Notes: generated from the letters alone by a model not told the origin. A DNA stretch of 64,000 nt from Alcaligenaceae bacterium (GCA_013416405.1 JACCET010000004.1:248001-312000), one strand, 5' to 3'; positions 16,898 through 25,857 are shown, counted from the stretch's first letter. A program made the numbers and translations.

Positions 16898-18526
16898 TTA
16901 GAATCCCACCGCCTGCCCGTCACGACGCGCGTCGCTGGCCGCCACATAGCCATGTTCGTTATTGTCTTCAGACAGTCGCCATATGAATTGCCCGGCACCG
17001 AAATCCATATAGGGATCGTTCACCGATTGCAGCTTGTGACCCAATGACGACAAGCCTTCGACGACTGAAGCCGGCATGCTGGACTCGAGATCGAGCGTGA
17101 AGTCACGATTCACCTTCCATCGCGGAGCGCAGCACGCCGCCTGCGGCTGCTGGTCGTAATCCACCATGCGCACCAGGGTTTGCAGATGCCCTTGCGGCTG
17201 CATATCGCCACCCATGACGCCGAAACTCATGACGGGCTTGCCCTGGCGGGTGACGAAACCGGGAATGATCGTGTGGAAGGGGCGCTTGCCGCCCTCGACC
17301 ACGTTGGGCGACGCCGGATCCATGGAGAACCCCACACCTCGGTTCTGCATGCTGATACCGGTATTGGGCACCACCACGCCAGAACCAAAACCCATGTAAT
17401 TGGACTGGATAAACGAAATCATCATGCCGCTTTCATCGGCCGCCGACAAATAAATCGTGCCCCCTGCATGCGGGCGCCCTGCCTGGTGTTGTACCGCCCT
17501 GTCTAGCCGGATCAGCTTGGCACGGCTGTCCAGGTAATTGTCGTCGAGCATCTGCTCCGGGGTAACCGGCATGCTGGATGGATCCGACACATAGCGATAG
17601 ATGTCGGCAAAGGCCAGTTTCATGGCCTCTATTTGTATATGCTGCGAGCGTACAGAGTCGACAGGCACATTGCGCAGATCGAAGCGCTCGGCAATACCCA
17701 GGGCAATCAGCGCGGCTATCCCCTGCCCGTTCGGCGGGATCTCGTGCAGCGTATACCCGTGGTAATCCTTGGCGATGGGTTCCACCCACTCGGGCTGATA
17801 GCTGCGCAGATCTTCCAGCGTCATTGCACCGCCGCACTCCCGGCTGAAGGCAATGATTTTTTCAGCCAGTTCACCCTCGTACATATCGCGCCCCCGGGTC
17901 TGGGCAATACGCTTGAGCGTTTCGGCGGCACCCGCAAGGCGAAACTGCTCGCCTATGGCTGGTGCACGGCCCTCGGGCATAAAGGCCGCGGCAAAGCCCG
18001 GCTGGTCTTTCAGTTCGTCGGCGGCACGGGCCCATTTCCCCGCCACGACAGGCGGCACGGTGTAGCCACGCTCGGCAATTTCAATGGCGGGTTCAAACAG
18101 ATCTTCGAACGGCAGCTTGCCGAATTTTTCGTGTAATGCCGCCCAGCCAGCCACCACACCGGGCACGGTGACGGTGTCCCAGCCACGCTTGGGCTGCTGG
18201 GCCAGGCCGGCGCTATCGGTGCCGTACTTGCGCTTGAAGTATTCGACATTCCAGGCGGCAGGCGCCGGTCCCGACGAATTAAGCCCATGCAGCTTGTTGC
18301 CGTCCCACAAAATGGCAAAGCAGTCGCCGCCTATGCCGCAGGACACGGGCTCGACCAGCGTAATCGTTGCCGCTGCGGCAATGGCCGCATCAACCGCGTT
18401 GCCCCCCTTGAACATGATGCGCAAGCCTGCCTGCGCGGCCAATGGATGCGAAGTAGACACCACATTGCGGGCGAACAAGGGCGTGCGGATCGAAGGATAG
18501 GGGTTGGCCCAGTCGAAGTTTTTCAT
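16898..18526 (-). CDS. Gamma-glutamyltransferase family protein
   Basis: An Ntn-hydrolase of the gamma-glutamyltransferase superfamily, 542 residues, expected to cleave itself into a large and a small subunit. The N-terminus STSHPLAAQAGLRIMFKGGNAVDAAIA and SCGIGGDCFAI are the large-subunit signatures. The nucleophile is T357 in HAGGTIYLSAAD, followed by SFIQSNYMGFGSG, which is the pattern of the GGT-like YwrD/cephalosporin-acylase-type branch. No secretion signal is visible, so a cytoplasmic location is more likely than the periplasmic one of classic Ggt. The substrate is unknown. It is divergent to a LysR regulator (100 bp), which may control it. Confidence 0.88.
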   Translation of the reverse strand: MKNFDWANPYPSIRTPLFARNVVSTSHPLAAQAGLRIMFKGGNAVDAAIAAAATITLVEPVSCGIGGDCFAILWDGNKLHGLNSSGPAPAAWNVEYFKRKYGTDSAGLAQQPKRGWDTVTVPGVVAGWAALHEKFGKLPFEDLFEPAIEIAERGYTVPPVVAGKWARAADELKDQPGFAAAFMPEGRAPAIGEQFRLAGAAETLKRIAQTRGRDMYEGELAEKIIAFSRECGGAMTLEDLRSYQPEWVEPIAKDYHGYTLHEIPPNGQGIAALIALGIAERFDLRNVPVDSVRSQHIQIEAMKLAFADIYRYVSDPSSMPVTPEQMLDDNYLDSRAKLIRLDRAVQHQAGRPHAGGTIYLSAADESGMMISFIQSNYMGFGSGVVVPNTGISMQNRGVGFSMDPASPNVVEGGKRPFHTIIPGFVTRQGKPVMSFGVMGGDMQPQGHLQTLVRMVDYDQQPQAACCAPRWKVNRDFTLDLESSMPASVVEGLSSLGHKLQSVNDPYMDFGAGQFIWRLSEDNNEHGYVAASDARRDGQAVGF

Positions 18527-18626
18527 TTGTAGACACCAAAAACAGAAGCTGTAGTTAACCTCATAAGCTACTATCTTTCTTTCATTAGATCAATTTAGTT
18601 TTCTAAACAACTCACAAGTATTTCTT

Positions 18627-19508
18627 ATGAGTAACATTCGTTTCTTGCGCACTTTTGTGGCTATTGCCAGGCTGGGGTCCTTTTCCGAAGCGGCCGAAGC
18701 GGTCGGCCTGACGCAAGCCGCCGTCAGCCTGCAAATGCGTTCACTGGAAGATGAGTTCGGCCGCGTGCTGTTTGACCGCAGTGGCCGCCTGGCTTTGCTC
18801 AATGCCGCCGGGCAGGAGCTGCTGCCCGAAATCACCGCCCTGCTTGAACACTACGACCGCATACGCCAGCCCAAACCGCCGGCGGGCCAGTTCATAGGCC
18901 AGCTGACCATAGGCGCCATCGTATCCAGCATGGGCATACTGGCCAAAGTCGTGTCGCAGCTGAAGAAAGAACATAAGCAACTGGGCATACGCCTGGTATC
19001 GGGCAAGTCCAGCGAACTGACTCACAAGGTGGTGCGCGGCGAGATTGATGCCGCGTTCGTGGTGGGCACCGGGCGGCGCTACCCGGGCACGCGCTGGACC
19101 ATGCTGTATCAGGAGCCCATCAGCCTGATCACCCATACCAGTATTACCGACAGCGATCCCTATGCCATTCTGACGCAACAACCCTTCCTGCGTTTCGACC
19201 GCAGCCAGCACACTGGCCGCCAGATAGACCGTGTGCTTCAAAAAATGAGCATAGTCCCCCAGGATTTCCTGGAACTCAATACGCTGGAACAGTTGTTGGG
19301 CCTGGTGCGGCGCGAAGTGGGCGTAACCCTCCTGCCGGTGCTGAATTCACTGCAGGATGCCGAGCTTGATGGCCTGAAGGTGCTGCCCCTGCCCGCCACG
19401 CTGGGTGCACCGACCCGTGACATAGGCCTGATGGAAAAACGCGACAATCCCAGGCAAGCGATCACGCAGGAACTGCATAAACGCTACAAGGCCCTGGTAG
19501 TCAAGTAG
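18627..19508 (+). CDS. LysR-family transcriptional regulator
   Basis: A 293-residue LysR protein. Residues 1-60 form the winged helix (NIRFLRTFVAIARLGSFSEAAEAVGLTQAAVSLQMRSLEDEFG), joined by a linker helix to a substrate-binding domain (QFIGQLTIGAIVSSMGIL to the C-terminus). It is divergent to the gamma-glutamyltransferase-like gene and 38 bp ahead of an MFS transporter, so one or both are probable targets, perhaps uptake and breakdown of a gamma-glutamyl compound (inference). The ATG has no clear ribosome site and is embedded in CTTATGAG, the inverted copy of CTCATAAG at 18560-18567. Confidence 0.9.
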   Translation: MSNIRFLRTFVAIARLGSFSEAAEAVGLTQAAVSLQMRSLEDEFGRVLFDRSGRLALLNAAGQELLPEITALLEHYDRIRQPKPPAGQFIGQLTIGAIVSSMGILAKVVSQLKKEHKQLGIRLVSGKSSELTHKVVRGEIDAAFVVGTGRRYPGTRWTMLYQEPISLITHTSITDSDPYAILTQQPFLRFDRSQHTGRQIDRVLQKMSIVPQDFLELNTLEQLLGLVRREVGVTLLPVLNSLQDAELDGLKVLPLPATLGAPTRDIGLMEKRDNPRQAITQELHKRYKALVVK

Positions 19509-19546
19509 AATTAAAATTCATAAGCATATGACCGGAGACAGGTAAA

Positions 19547-20827
19547 GTGGCACAAAATCGCATGGGCAATTGGTATTTTGGCTGGAATATCGTTGCCGCA
19601 GCGGCGTTTCTGACCATGCTGACAGTAGGGCTGCGCATGAGCATAGGCCCTTTCTTTCTACCCATCGCAGCCGACCTTGGTTTCAGCCGCAGCATGCTCG
19701 CCACCATTGTTGCCGTCGGCATGCTGTTCTACGGCCTGGCCATGCCCGTGGCCGGGCATCTGGTCGCCGCCCGCGGAACACGATTCGTGCTGCTACTGGG
19801 CATGGCCATAGTATTGGTATCTTCCGCCTGGGCCGTCGTCGCCGACGGGCCAATCAGCTTCATGCTGTCTTTTGGCGTGTTGTTGTCGATAGGCTTGGCC
19901 TTTGTCAGCCCCGTTACCTTGACCCCCGTCCTCAGCTGCTGGTTCACACGCCGGCGCGGCATGGCCCTGTTCTTTCTGTCTACAGGCGCCATGGCCGGCA
20001 TCGCCATCCTCACGCCCGTACTCAGCTTTCTGATCGACACCGTGGGCTGGCGCACCAGTTTGCTGGGATTTGCCATTTTCCTGACTGTCGTGACGGTGCC
20101 GCTGGCATTTCTGATCATTCGCGACGATGCACCGCCCAAAACAGACCTGATCCCCGGCGATGAAAGCAAACCATCAGGGCGCCCATCCCGCGTTATGCCG
20201 GGCGCAGAGGCCTACGCCAACCTCAAGGTCCATGACGCCTTCCATTCGGTCCCGTTCTGGAAAATCGCCTACGGCCTGTTCGCCTGCGGCTACAGCATGA
20301 ACCTGCTGGGTGCACATGGCGTACCCATGCTGGTGGACCACGGCTTTGACCACATGACCGGCGCCTTCGGCATCGGGCTGATAGGCTTTTCCGCCATCTT
20401 CAGCACCCTGGTGCTGGGACGCCTGTCCGACATCATCCCGCGTAAAAACATACTGACCGCCATCTACCTGATACGCGGCCTGGGATTCTTCGCCCTGGTC
20501 ATGGTGGGTACGCAATGGGAACTGTACCTGGCCGCCACCATAGGCGGCATAGTGTGGGCCGGCAGCGTGGCGCTATCATCGGCCATATTGGCCGACGTCT
20601 ACGGCGTACGACTGGTGGGGGTACTGTATGGCTGGGCCTACCTGGGCCACCAGATAGGCGGCACCATCAGTTCATGGCTGGGCGGATGGGGCTATGAAAC
20701 CTTCGGCACCCACTGGGTGTCCTTCGGCAGCGCCGGCGTACTGCTGTTGATCGCCAGCCTCATATCGATCACGCTCCCCAGACAGGGGTACAACCTGGCT
20801 AGGCCGGTTGCGGTGGGCGGGGGCTAA
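19547..20827 (+). CDS. MFS transporter (monocarboxylate-porter-like, GTG start)
   Basis: A 426-residue major-facilitator carrier with twelve predicted helices. N-terminal WYFGWNIVAAAAFLTMLTVGLRMSIGPFFLPIAADLGFSRS resembles bacterial members grouped with oxalate/formate and monocarboxylate transporters. Loop 2-3 reads GHLVAARGTRFVLL. A long central loop (near residues 205-225) parts the two halves. The start is GTG at 19547 with GGAGACAGG directly ahead; an ATG at 19562 is the alternative. It follows the LysR gene and may share its transcript. The substrate is unknown. Confidence 0.85.
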   Translation: MAQNRMGNWYFGWNIVAAAAFLTMLTVGLRMSIGPFFLPIAADLGFSRSMLATIVAVGMLFYGLAMPVAGHLVAARGTRFVLLLGMAIVLVSSAWAVVADGPISFMLSFGVLLSIGLAFVSPVTLTPVLSCWFTRRRGMALFFLSTGAMAGIAILTPVLSFLIDTVGWRTSLLGFAIFLTVVTVPLAFLIIRDDAPPKTDLIPGDESKPSGRPSRVMPGAEAYANLKVHDAFHSVPFWKIAYGLFACGYSMNLLGAHGVPMLVDHGFDHMTGAFGIGLIGFSAIFSTLVLGRLSDIIPRKNILTAIYLIRGLGFFALVMVGTQWELYLAATIGGIVWAGSVALSSAILADVYGVRLVGVLYGWAYLGHQIGGTISSWLGGWGYETFGTHWVSFGSAGVLLLIASLISITLPRQGYNLARPVAVGGG

Positions 20828-20890
20828 GGTAGGGGTGGGTTTCCGCGCCGGGCAGTTTGCTTAGCAGTGCCAGATGGTGAGACAACGGGG

Positions 20891-20915
20891 AATTGTGCAA
20901 GCGGCTTGCACAATT
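20891..20915. repeat. Perfect 11-bp inverted repeat with 3-nt loop
   Basis: AATTGTGCAAG (20891-20901), CGG, CTTGCACAATT (20905-20915). No T-run follows, so it is not a standard terminator. It lies 64 bp after the MFS stop, at the left side of the stretch that appears to have been inserted with the fic gene. The remaining 200 bp up to fic hold no gene I recognise. Confidence 0.7.
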
Positions 20916-21114
20916 ACGGCGCGTAGCAAACATCAGCCTGTACTTAAAACTACTAATTCAAACGTCAGTTGAATCAGATGCGTTCCGTCTGGTGCTTGTA
21001 AAGATGCAGGGGTTCTGGCGCAGGTGCAGCGATGCAAACGAAACTGCGGGAAAAGCTGCCGTATCGTTCGATGAGCTAATCGCGGAATTGGAAAACGTTA
21101 TCCATGTAGAGTCC

Positions 21115-22215
21115 TCACTGATCCATCTTGTGGCCAATCGCCAGAACCGCTGTACTACCGGAGGTGCCTGCTGTGATGCGCTTCCATTTCGCACCTCGCC
21201 CTTTGCCCGTTGATTCAATCAACCCCTCTGATTTCATCGCCCGCAGCACTAGTCGAACCATGTCCCGGCTCACGCCCGGGCAGGCTTCTTCAATCTCGGA
21301 AATCGAGAACGGCAAGGTGCGCCCCAGAACTTCCGTCCGCACCCGGTCGCCTTTACTGCCGCGGCCACGCTCGATGGTGCCGACACGCTCCTCGAACTCA
21401 CGGTAGGCCCGCAGCAAGGCCCCCCAGAAGTAGTCGAGCCAGGGCTTAACATCGTGCCGCCCCTGGTGCCATCCCTGCGAACTGGCTTCCAGCGTCTCGT
21501 AATAACCTTCCTTGGTGTCCTCGAAGATGCGTTCCAAGCTGATGTAGCGGCCCACGGCATAGTCGAAGTGGTAGAGCAGCAGCAGGGTCAACAAGCGGGA
21601 CATGCGACCGTTGCCGTCCGGGAAAGGGTGGATGCACAGGAAGTCGAGCATCGCCAGCGGCACCAGTACCAACGGGTCGGCCAGGTGCTGGTCCAGCGCG
21701 GTGGCGTAGCGCCCTGTCAGATCAGCCATGGCCATCGGCGTTAGATGCGAAGCCACCGGCTGGAAGCGCAGACGCGAAGTACCATCCGGGTAACGCTCGA
21801 CGATGTCGTTATTGGTGGCCTTCCAGCGCCCGCCCGCCTGCGGCATATAGCGGTACAGCAGGGTGTGCAGTTGCAGCACTACGCCCTCGCTGAAGGGCAT
21901 GTGCGTGGCGGACTCGTGGATCAGCGCCAGGGCATCACGGTAGCCGGCGATCTCCTGTTCGGAACGGCTCTTTGGCGTTGCGTTGCGGATGACCAGAGAC
22001 TTCAACCGCGAGGGTGCGACGACAACGCCTTCCAGCCGGTTGGAGGACTCGGTGGACTCCACCACCGCGATCTGGCGCAGGCCCTTGAGGGCTTCGGGCG
22101 ACTGCGCGGCGTAAAGTTGCTGCTTACCCTGGTACTCGCCCAGCGAACGCAACGTGGCGGCCTGAGTGCCATCGAAGCGAAGCGCGGCAAGGTACTCGGG
22201 CGTGAGTGAGTGCAT
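21115..22215 (-). CDS. Fic-family protein with N-terminal inhibitory helix and C-terminal winged helix
   Basis: Fic enzymes usually transfer AMP from ATP to hydroxyl side chains of target proteins. In this 366-residue protein the core motif is H196-PFPDGNGRMSR-207, matching HPFx(D/E)GNGRxxR, so it should be active. Ahead of it is the autoinhibitory motif S58-NRL-E62-G63 (S/T-x3-E-G/N) of class II Fic proteins, whose glutamate blocks ATP. Residues about 305-350 (PFSISEIEEACPGVSRDMVRLVLRAM, KGRGAKWKRI) look like a winged helix. No antitoxin gene is adjacent. The gene sits alone between an MFS gene and ychF, next to an integrase remnant and an ordered operator array, so it is an accessory gene. 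The target is unknown. Confidence 0.93.
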   Translation of the reverse strand: MHSLTPEYLAALRFDGTQAATLRSLGEYQGKQQLYAAQSPEALKGLRQIAVVESTESSNRLEGVVVAPSRLKSLVIRNATPKSRSEQEIAGYRDALALIHESATHMPFSEGVVLQLHTLLYRYMPQAGGRWKATNNDIVERYPDGTSRLRFQPVASHLTPMAMADLTGRYATALDQHLADPLVLVPLAMLDFLCIHPFPDGNGRMSRLLTLLLLYHFDYAVGRYISLERIFEDTKEGYYETLEASSQGWHQGRHDVKPWLDYFWGALLRAYREFEERVGTIERGRGSKGDRVRTEVLGRTLPFSISEIEEACPGVSRDMVRLVLRAMKSEGLIESTGKGRGAKWKRITAGTSGSTAVLAIGHKMDQ

Positions 22216-22239
22216 GAAAATGTAAGTCTATGCTATCTG

Positions 22240-22314
22240 AATGGGGTAATTGTAGCCATTAAATGGGGTATTGTCTCTAAGAATACCTCATTAACGGTGT
22301 TTGACTACCCCATT
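22240..22314. promoter_or_regulatory. Four-site symmetric operator with exact 22-bp pitch upstream of fic
   Basis: Four 9-bp sites start at 22240, 22262, 22284 and 22306, each 22 bp after the last. The first two read AATGGGGTA; the last two are the reverse complement TACCTCATT (one mismatch) and TACCCCATT. The array is thus a nested dyad centred on 22277 with all sites on about the same face of the helix (two turns apart). It begins 25 bp upstream of the fic ATG. The Fic winged helix or an unlinked regulator could bind it. Confidence 0.75.
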
Positions 22315-22326
22315 TCCTGAACACCA

Positions 22327-22389
22327 GACCGGTCGATCAGTCGGTTTGGCCGACCTGACCTTGGCATCAGTGAGTAGATTCTCGGGCAT
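22327..22389 (-). pseudogene. Fragment of a phage/P4-type tyrosine integrase, first 21 codons
   Basis: Reading leftward from ATG 22389 gives MPENLLTDAKVRSAKP and then TDRPV. This is the highly typical beginning of P4-like site-specific integrases (compare MP-NLLTD--IRAAKP-DKPYKL). Similarity is lost after about 21 codons, where the fic operator array begins. The rest of a gene normally of about 400 codons is missing, as are the catalytic R-H-R-Y residues. It marks a former genomic-island end. The call is from recognition of the motif only. Confidence 0.65.
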
Positions 22390-22493
22390 CGTTGGACTCC
22401 ACTGAAGGGAAAGGCACCCCCACGGTTGAACACGAGTACCCCCAACCTGTCCACCAAGCACAACCGAGCGCCACCGGGATCCAGAAAAAATCG

Positions 22494-23585
22494 TCAGACA
22501 TTAAACAGGAAGTTCAACACATCCCCGTCCTTCACCACATATTCTTTCCCTTCGGCCCGCATCTTGCCGGCTTCCTTGGCGCCTTGCTCGCCCTTGCAGG
22601 CGACGAAGTCATCGTAGGCTATGGTTTGCGCACGGATGAAGCCGCGTTCGAAATCAGTGTGGATGACACCGGCTGCACGTGGAGCCGTATCGCCTATCAG
22701 TATGGTCCAGGCGCGCACTTCCTTTACACCAGCGGTGAAGTAAGTTTGCAGGCCCAGCAGGCCGTACGCTGCACGAATCACGCGGTTCAGACCGGGTTCG
22801 GTCATGCCCATGTCGGCCAGGAACTCGGTTTTGTCTTCATCATCGAGCTCGGCAATTTCTGCTTCAACGGCGGCGCACACCGCCACGACGGGCGCGTTTT
22901 CGGCCTGGGCGTATTGTTGAACCGCAGCCAGGTATTCATTATTCTCGAAGCCGTCTTCCTTCACGTTGGCCACATACATGCTGCGCTTGGCAGTAATGAA
23001 GCAAAATGACTTGATCAGCGCCAGATCATCTTCGTCCAGGCCCATGGAGCGTATCGGACGAGCCTCGTTCAGCACAGGAATGATTTTTTCCAGCAAGGCC
23101 ACCATCTTGATGGCTTCCTTGTCGCCGGCCCTAGCGGTTTTCTGATTGCGTTGCAGCGCTTTTTCAGCCGAAGCCAGATCAGCCAGCGCCAATTCGGTGT
23201 TGATGACTTCAATGTCGGAAACGGGATCGATGCGGCCGGCAACGTGAATCACGTTCTCGTCTTCAAAGCAGCGCACCACGTGCACGATGGCATCGGTTTC
23301 GCGAATATTGGCCAGGAACTGGTTGCCCAGGCCTTCGCCCTTGGACGCGCCGGCGACCAGGCCCGCGATATCCACGAACTCGACTACGGCCGGCAGAATA
23401 CGTTCGGGCTTGACGATGTCAGCCAGCGCGTTCAGGCGCTGGTCGGGCACTTCGACGACCCCCACATTGGGCTCTATGGTGCAAAAAGGGTAGTTCTCTG
23501 CTGCGATACCCGCCTTGGTCAACGCATTGAAAAGGGTTGATTTTCCGACGTTGGGTAAACCAACAATGCCACATTGCAAAGCCAT
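22494..23585 (-). CDS. ychF: Redox-regulated ATPase YchF (Obg-like)
   Basis: A 363-residue P-loop protein of the Obg/YchF group that prefers ATP over GTP and associates with ribosomes, linked to oxidative stress. Visible are G1 [15 protein letters not shown] at residues 8-22, switch sequence [13 protein letters not shown]3 [20 protein letters not shown], the N-M/V-x-E-like replacement region [15 protein letters not shown] in place of NKxD, and a C-terminal TGS domain ([32 protein letters not shown]). Length and domains are normal. It follows pth and rplY on the same strand with the CPBP gene between. Confidence 0.97.
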   Translation of the reverse strand: MALQCGIVGLPNVGKSTLFNALTKAGIAAENYPFCTIEPNVGVVEVPDQRLNALADIVKPERILPAVVEFVDIAGLVAGASKGEGLGNQFLANIRETDAIVHVVRCFEDENVIHVAGRIDPVSDIEVINTELALADLASAEKALQRNQKTARAGDKEAIKMVALLEKIIPVLNEARPIRSMGLDEDDLALIKSFCFITAKRSMYVANVKEDGFENNEYLAAVQQYAQAENAPVVAVCAAVEAEIAELDDEDKTEFLADMGMTEPGLNRVIRAAYGLLGLQTYFTAGVKEVRAWTILIGDTAPRAAGVIHTDFERGFIRAQTIAYDDFVACKGEQGAKEAGKMRAEGKEYVVKDGDVLNFLFNV

Positions 23586-23655
23586 GAGAGTCCTGAAATT
23601 TAAAGATGAAATCGAAAGTAAACGTATTGTAGGCGATGATGCCGCTACCGCCGGG

Positions 23656-24444
23656 CTACAAGGCGTTGACCATGTCCGGCGCCCACTGAATCACTATCCA
23701 GACCACCAGCAGCGGCCCGCCATTGAACATGCCGTGCAGCAACATCGACGCGCCGATACCGCGCTTGACGCGCAGCCAGCCCAACACCAGTCCGGTAAGC
23801 CACTGCGGCAGCACCAGCAACGGCAATAGCCACCAGGGTGTGCTGTGCAGCTGGAAGTTATACAAATGCACTGCGGCGAACGACAGCGAGGCTGCATGGA
23901 AAATCCAGGGGAAGGCGCGACGAAACACCAGGCGATAGCGCCAGGGCAATGGTTGGCGCGCATACTGCGGCCCAATCAGATGCGGCAGCCAGCAGATCAA
24001 CAAAATACCAGCCACCATCAATGCCCCACTCCACTTGGGGCCCATCAGCATGGCGGCAACGGCAGCTGGCACCAACCACCACAGGGCGCCCGGGCGTCGC
24101 ATGCCGTAGCGGAACACCAATTCTTCCACGATGGGCGCCCAGAGCAGCGCAGCCATCCAGGGAATATCATGGACATTCAGTCGGTGTGTCGCGCCCCCTG
24201 CAGTGGCTGCCGCCACGGCGATAGGCCCCAGGAATACCAGATTGATGGCCCAAAGAAACAAAGCCCACTTCAGCAGGCTCCCCACCGACAATGCGGGAAA
24301 CCAGTCTTCCCACCAGCCTCGGGTGGCATGACGGCCGGGCAGTCGCGGCCCCAGGCGGGGACGCACAATGAATCGAAAGAAATCACGCAGTTCATCGCGA
24401 AATCGCAATCCGGTCGGCTTGGCTCCGTAGCGGCCTTCAGCCAC
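23656..24444 (-). CDS. CPBP-family intramembrane glutamic protease (CAAX/Abi type)
   Basis: A 262-residue membrane protein with about seven hydrophobic helices. The three motifs of CPBP (CAAX prenyl protease-like, Rce1-type) proteases are present: [11 protein letters not shown] (EExxxR), FAAVHLYNF (FxxxH) and LLHGMFN (late histidine). Bacterial members serve in bacteriocin self-immunity or membrane-protein turnover; the substrate here is unknown. The start overlaps the pth stop by 8 bp (24437-24444), so it is coupled to pth although the functions are unrelated. The N-terminus is basic ([24 protein letters not shown]) and probably cytoplasmic. Confidence 0.88.
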   Translation of the reverse strand: MAEGRYGAKPTGLRFRDELRDFFRFIVRPRLGPRLPGRHATRGWWEDWFPALSVGSLLKWALFLWAINLVFLGPIAVAAATAGGATHRLNVHDIPWMAALLWAPIVEELVFRYGMRRPGALWWLVPAAVAAMLMGPKWSGALMVAGILLICWLPHLIGPQYARQPLPWRYRLVFRRAFPWIFHAASLSFAAVHLYNFQLHSTPWWLLPLLVLPQWLTGLVLGWLRVKRGIGASMLLHGMFNGGPLLVVWIVIQWAPDMVNAL

Positions 24445-25033
24445 GATTGGCCTCGTGCAGCTGGTTCATTGCCTGTGTAAATTCACCGCGCAGCAGCGCC
24501 GGTGTTATGGCTCGGCAACGGTCTATCACGCCTTCGATCTGCGTCAATTCGTCGCGACGCGGCGGGTTCAGGACAAACGCAGCCACTTGCTGCGCCAATC
24601 CCAATGTGCGCGGATGCCCTATGCCCATGCGCAGGCGCCAAAACCCCGGATCGGAAAACGCGCTCTGTATATCCCTTAAGCCATTATGACCTGCATGCCC
24701 GCCCCCTTGCTTGAGCTTGGCCTGGCCCGGCATCAAATCCAGCTCGTCGTGCAAGACCAGCACCTGCTCGGGAACCAGCTTGTAAAAGCGCAGCAAGGCA
24801 CCCGCCGCCTGTCCGGAGCGATTCATGAAGGTGGTGGGTTTGGCAATGATGATAGTCTCGCCATCATGGCGCCCCTTGGCCACCCAGGCCGAGAAACTTT
24901 TTTCCATGTTGAAGGAAGCTTTCAGGTCGTCAGCCAGGTGGTCTGCAAGCCAGAAGCCTGCATTATGGCGCGTAGCTTCGTATTCGGGGCCAGGATTACC
25001 CAGGCCGATGATCAGGTGTATAGGAAGAGTCAT
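24437..25033 (-). CDS. pth: Peptidyl-tRNA hydrolase Pth
   Basis: Releases peptides from peptidyl-tRNA dropped by ribosomes. The 198-residue protein carries [22 protein letters not shown] with the catalytic histidine in [50 protein letters not shown], and MGIGHP. All residues known for catalysis (N, H, D, N) are present. It follows rplY after 75 bp that contain a terminator-like hairpin, and it overlaps the CPBP gene downstream. Confidence 0.98.
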   Translation of the reverse strand: MTLPIHLIIGLGNPGPEYEATRHNAGFWLADHLADDLKASFNMEKSFSAWVAKGRHDGETIIIAKPTTFMNRSGQAAGALLRFYKLVPEQVLVLHDELDLMPGQAKLKQGGGHAGHNGLRDIQSAFSDPGFWRLRMGIGHPRTLGLAQQVAAFVLNPPRRDELTQIEGVIDRCRAITPALLRGEFTQAMNQLHEANRG

Positions 25034-25051
25034 GGGCAGAGTCTACACAAG

Positions 25052-25084
25052 AAAAACCCCCGCCGGCATAACGCCAGGCAGGGG
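25052..25084 (-). terminator. Rho-independent terminator after rplY
   Basis: On the minus strand a GC-rich stem (CCCCTGCC pairing with GGCGGGGG, extended by TGGC/GCC around a GTTAT loop) runs straight into TTTTT. It lies between rplY and pth and would limit read-through from the prs-rplY transcript. Confidence 0.75.
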
Positions 25085-25108
25085 CTGGAAGGCTGGGGGA
25101 ACAAGTCC

Positions 25109-25732
25109 TTATTCAGCGGCTTCCTGGGTGCCTTCGGCGCTGTCGCCGGCGTCGTCGGTGTTGTCACCGCCACGCTTGGCCAAGGCAGCTGCCAAGACCA
25201 GGTCGGCTTCCGCACCGTGTACCGTGTGCACTACGCCCTTGGGCAAAGTGATGTTGGACAGGTAAACGTTGGCGCCACCAGCCAGCTCGCTCAGATCAAC
25301 CTCAATAGCTTGCGGCAGGTCTGCAGGCAGGCAGGTCACTTCGAGTTCGGTCATGACGTGGCTGATGATCTGGCCATTGATCTTGACTGCGGGCGAAAGG
25401 TCACCATTGATGAAGTGCAGAGGCACTTTGGTGGTGATGGTTTGCTTGGCATCGACGCGTTGGAAGTCAACGTGTAGCACTTGCTGCTTGTAGGGGTGCC
25501 ATTGCACGGCGCGCAGCAATACTTGCTGGCCTTTGCCGTCAAGTTCCATGTCGAGTATGGATGCGTGGAAGGCTTCCTTGCGCAGCGCATGGAAAATTTC
25601 GTTGTGGTCAAGCTCGATGCTCAGGGGATCGGCTGTACCGCCGTAAACAATAGCGGGAACACGGCCAGCGTGGCGCAGGCGGCGGCTCGCACTCGTACCC
25701 TTATCGCTACGCGAAGTGGCGTTGAATTTCAT
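25109..25732 (-). CDS. rplY: 50S ribosomal protein bL25, CTC form
   Basis: Binds 5S rRNA in the large ribosomal subunit. At 207 residues it is the long CTC form. The N-terminal L25 barrel (ATSRSDKGTSASRRLRHAGRVPAIVYGG) spans residues 3-95. The C-terminal TL5-like beta domain (VPLHFINGDLSPAVK to SELAGGANVYLSNITLP) runs to about 185, and an acidic tail (GDNTDDAGDSAEGTQEAAE) follows. It sits between prs and pth, the usual order in beta- and gammaproteobacteria. Confidence 0.97.
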   Translation of the reverse strand: MKFNATSRSDKGTSASRRLRHAGRVPAIVYGGTADPLSIELDHNEIFHALRKEAFHASILDMELDGKGQQVLLRAVQWHPYKQQVLHVDFQRVDAKQTITTKVPLHFINGDLSPAVKINGQIISHVMTELEVTCLPADLPQAIEVDLSELAGGANVYLSNITLPKGVVHTVHGAEADLVLAAALAKRGGDNTDDAGDSAEGTQEAAE

Positions 25733-25824
25733 GTGGAACTCCAGTTACATATAAGCCGGCGCGGCTAGTAAAACAGCGCAGACCCAGTTGGTAAACGCGG
25801 TGCGAAATTGCGCCGCGAACGACT

Positions 25825-25850
25825 GTTGCCTGCCGCGACCAGCAGGCAAC
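25825..25850. repeat. Perfect 9-bp inverted repeat between prs and rplY
   Basis: GTTGCCTGC (25825-25833) and GCAGGCAAC (25842-25850) with an 8-nt loop, directly after the prs stop on the transcribed minus strand. No T-run follows. It may be an RNA-processing or messenger-stabilising hairpin in the prs-rplY transcript. Confidence 0.6.
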
Positions 25851-25857
25851 GAGTGTA

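Noticed and set aside
18560-18631. CTCATAAG / CTTATGAG inverted pair between the gamma-glutamyltransferase and LysR genes
   Set aside because: The arms are 56 bp apart and one includes the start codon. LysR sites are usually T-N11-A type closer together, so chance cannot be excluded.
20893-21213. Open frame of 106 codons running into the 3' end of fic
   Set aside because: It begins inside a palindrome, has no ribosome site or recognised domain, and overlaps fic. It could be a remnant but cannot be supported.
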